From Pandoraea terrae (lineage in GTDB: Bacteria; Pseudomonadota; Gammaproteobacteria; Burkholderiales; Burkholderiaceae), in assembly GCF_902459695.1 (NCBI RefSeq), contig NZ_CABPRZ010000003.1:336714-400713 (forward strand): 64,000 nucleotides of DNA. The letters are read 5' to 3'. Positions 62,312 to 64,000 of the stretch are shown piece by piece; the first letter of the stretch is position 1; the number at the start of each line of letters is the position of its first letter. The translations under genes were made by a program, and so were the position numbers. The notes under the pieces are model-generated. The model made no database searches. It was not told the origin of the DNA and saw nothing but the letters and a program-made list of their open reading frames with translations.

Positions 62312-63322
62312 TCAGCGCCAGACGAGGGGTGGTTCGTCCATGAGCGCGATTTGCTCGCGCATTTCCAGAATCCGGTCCTGCCAGTACCGCTGCGTATTGA
62401 ACCAGGGAAAGGCAACGGGGAAGGCGGGGTCATCCCACCGGCGCGCGAGCCACCCGCTGTAGTGAATGAGACGGAGCGTGCGCAGCGCTTCGACGAGATG
62501 CAGTTCCCGCGGGTCGAAGTCGGCGAAGTCCTGATAGCCGTCGAGGACATCGCACAACTGCCCGGTCATCTCGGCGCGGCTGCCCGAGAGCAACATCCAC
62601 AGGTCCTGCACCGCAGGGCCCATGCAGGTATCGTCGAAATCGACGAAATGCGGTCCGTCGTCCGTCCACAGCACATTGCCGCCGTGACAGTCGCCGTGCA
62701 GGCGGATCGTGGCGACGTCGCCGGCACGTTCGAATGCGCGTGCAACGCCGCCGAGCGCGAGATCGATCACGCTGCGCCAGGCGGGACGAAGATCGGCGGG
62801 GATGAAATCATGCGTCCACAGGTAGTCACTGGGCGCCACGCCATAGGTTTGGCGATCGAGCGTGATGCGCGACCGAAATGGTGCGCTGGCGCCTACCGCG
62901 TGAATTCGCCCGAGGAAGCGGCCCAGCCATGTCAGCGTCTCCGGGTCTTGCAACTCCGGCGCTCGCCCACCCCGGCGAGGGAACACGGCAAAGTGAAAGA
63001 TGCCATGTTGATGCAGCGTCTTGCCGCCCATCACGCTTGGCGCAACGACCGGGATTTCCAGCTCGGCCAGCGATTGGGTAAAGGCGTGTTCTTCGAGGAT
63101 GGCGTCCACGGACCAGCGGCCGGGGCGGTAGAACTTCACGACGACGGGGCCGCCGTCCTCCAGTCCCACCTGATATACCCGATTCTCGTAACTATTAAGC
63201 GCCAGCAACCGGCCATCGCTATAAACACCGAGTGACTCCACGGCGTCGAGCACGACTTCCGGCAATAGCGCGGTAAACGGATGGACGCCCGCAGGCAAGT
63301 CCGAATGCATATTGGGTTCCAT
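62312..63322 (-). CDS. srkA: SrkA/RdoA-like stress response kinase
   Basis: A 336-residue kinase of the APH/choline-kinase fold, as in SrkA (YihE). Motifs: NSYENRVYQVG for the ATP-binding loop, VVVKFYRPGRW with the Lys, the catalytic IRLHGDCHGGNVLW and the DFDDTCMGPAVQDLW metal-binding loop. E. coli SrkA is a Ser/Thr kinase protecting against oxidative and toxin-induced death. The ATG at 63322 is chosen; ATG 63310 is equally possible. Single gene, convergent with the YdjM-like gene and divergent from the rrn operon. Confidence 0.92.
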   Translation of the reverse strand: MEPNMHSDLPAGVHPFTALLPEVVLDAVESLGVYSDGRLLALNSYENRVYQVGLEDGGPVVVKFYRPGRWSVDAILEEHAFTQSLAELEIPVVAPSVMGGKTLHQHGIFHFAVFPRRGGRAPELQDPETLTWLGRFLGRIHAVGASAPFRSRITLDRQTYGVAPSDYLWTHDFIPADLRPAWRSVIDLALGGVARAFERAGDVATIRLHGDCHGGNVLWTDDGPHFVDFDDTCMGPAVQDLWMLLSGSRAEMTGQLCDVLDGYQDFADFDPRELHLVEALRTLRLIHYSGWLARRWDDPAFPVAFPWFNTQRYWQDRILEMREQIALMDEPPLVWR

Positions 63323-63464
63323 GGCCGTATTGTGCCGCAACCGATGCCGCGGCGGCCCGCTGGCGTATGCATATATATGTATCCGTGGACGACTGGCGAT
63401 AGCCGGATCCGGCGCACGCCCGGCAGGTGCGAACGCGCTTTCTCAAATTATTTTCACAAAGGGC

Positions 63465-63493
63465 TTGCGCACTTCGTTGGACTTCACTAATAT
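63465..63493 (+). promoter_or_regulatory. rrn: Candidate upstream rrn promoter
   Basis: TTGCGC and TAATAT with a 17-base spacer, preceded by the AT-rich AAATTATTTTCACAAA. It lies 176 bases before the stronger promoter. Confidence 0.6.
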
Positions 63494-63619
63494 CTCGTTT
63501 CTCGCAAACAACGCGACGCAGCGAAAGCGGCGAAACGGGGTGGGCGGGAAGGCTGGAAAGCCTTGTTGGAAGCGGTTCTTGAGCTTGTGAGACGCAAATC
63601 TGAACGATGCGCGGCGAAC

Positions 63620-63669
63620 GAAAAAAGCGAAAAAAAACTGTTGACGACGACGAGAAGTTGCGACATAAT
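63620..63669 (+). promoter_or_regulatory. rrn: Main rrn promoter with UP element
   Basis: TTGACG (63641-63646) and CATAAT (63664-63669) are 17 bases apart, with an A-rich UP-like stretch (63620-63640) directly upstream. Confidence 0.85.
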
Positions 63670-63757
63670 CTCACTTCTCTGCTGCTGATGCAGCGACGCA
63701 GAAAACGAAGCGACGGCGACTGAAGTTTGAGTGCGACGAAGCGAAGTTCGAAGCGAT

Positions 63758-63770
63758 TGATCTTTAACAA
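63758..63770 (+). promoter_or_regulatory. rrn leader boxA
   Basis: TGATCTTTAACAA resembles the boxA antitermination element and lies about 178 bases before the 16S 5' end. Confidence 0.8.
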
Positions 63771-63948
63771 TTGAACAACCGATAAGTGTGGGCACTCAAT
63801 GGAAGTGCGGTTTCTTCGGAAACTTCGCTTTAAATATATTGAGAGCTCACAGAGTAAAGGTAAGTTAAGTAATTAACTTGTCAGCACTTTTGAGAGCGAC
63901 CGGTGAATCTCGGGTAACCGAGGGGAACCGAAAAACAGTAACAGGTTT

Positions 63949-64000
63949 GAACTGAAGAGTTTGATCCTGGCTCAGATTGAACGCTGGCGGCATGCCTTAC
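63949..64000 (+). rRNA. rrs: 16S ribosomal RNA, 5' end (truncated by window edge)
   Basis: The last 52 bases contain the universal GAGTTTGATCCTGGCTCAG segment and continue with ATTGAACGCTGGCGGCATGC, the form found in betaproteobacteria. The rest lies outside the window. Confidence 0.98.

Noticed and set aside
63219..63770. A 183-codon minus-strand open frame across the rrn promoters
   Set aside because: It covers the rrn promoters and boxA, has no domain, and overlaps the SrkA start in another frame.

Overview
The window is about 64 kb of high-GC DNA that looks like a betaproteobacterial chromosome of the Burkholderiales, probably Burkholderiaceae (Burkholderia or Pandoraea-like; the genus is inference). 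The clues are the 16S rRNA 5' end at the right edge, a boxA-bearing rrn leader with tandem promoters, the codon style, and families such as the persulfide dioxygenase-rhodanese fusion, MarR-FUSC-HlyD-NodT pump and NasS-NasT. I saw no insertion sequence, prophage, integrase or CRISPR array.

Layout. 1-7.4 kb: mixed metabolic genes (amidase, patatin, small DUF proteins, class V aminotransferase, 1-Cys peroxiredoxin, persulfide dioxygenase-rhodanese). 7.4-13.7 kb (minus): a four-gene operon of HlyD-type adaptor, secreted six-hairpin glycosidase-like protein, GT2-PilZ synthase and outer-membrane factor, which looks like a c-di-GMP-controlled exopolysaccharide machine with HlyD/OMF export instead of BcsB/BcsC. 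14.3-17.7 kb: Dabb-type small proteins, an AraC regulator and a quinone oxidoreductase. 18-32.6 kb: a large catabolic locus with a BMP-family ABC importer (SBP, double ATPase, two permeases), a cysteine hydrolase of the biuret hydrolase/RutB type, a CBS protein, a LysR regulator, a Tsx-like outer-membrane channel, and an AllF-AllG-AllK-AllH-AllG set (oxamate carbamoyltransferase-like proteins plus carbamate kinase). Together these suggest uptake of a nucleoside/ureide-like compound, hydrolysis, carbamoyl transfer to phosphate, and ATP from carbamoyl phosphate. 32.8-38.3 kb: NYN-LOTUS protein, three tandem BamE-like lipoproteins behind a secreted protein, a PfpI protein and a divergent MocR regulator. 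38.3-44.6 kb (minus): a 1,958-residue secreted NHL-repeat protein made of three copies of an eight-unit block, with a small secreted partner. 45-50.7 kb: a DUF3303 protein and a MarR-FUSC-DUF1656-HlyD-NodT efflux operon.

51-59.4 kb (plus): nitrate/nitrite assimilation, nirB-nirD-nasA-cobA followed by nasT-nasS. The 380-base region before nirB contains, in order, two NtrC-like sites, a textbook sigma-54 promoter, two stem-loops with A1/G4 hexaloops (the ANTAR target pattern) and an intrinsic terminator whose left arm overlaps the second stem. This is a complete attenuator for the NasT antiterminator encoded downstream. 59.4-64 kb: initiator tRNA-Met with its own promoter and terminator, a methyltransferase, an outer-membrane protein, a YdjM-like membrane protein, an SrkA-like kinase, and the promoters, leader and first 52 bases of an rrn operon.
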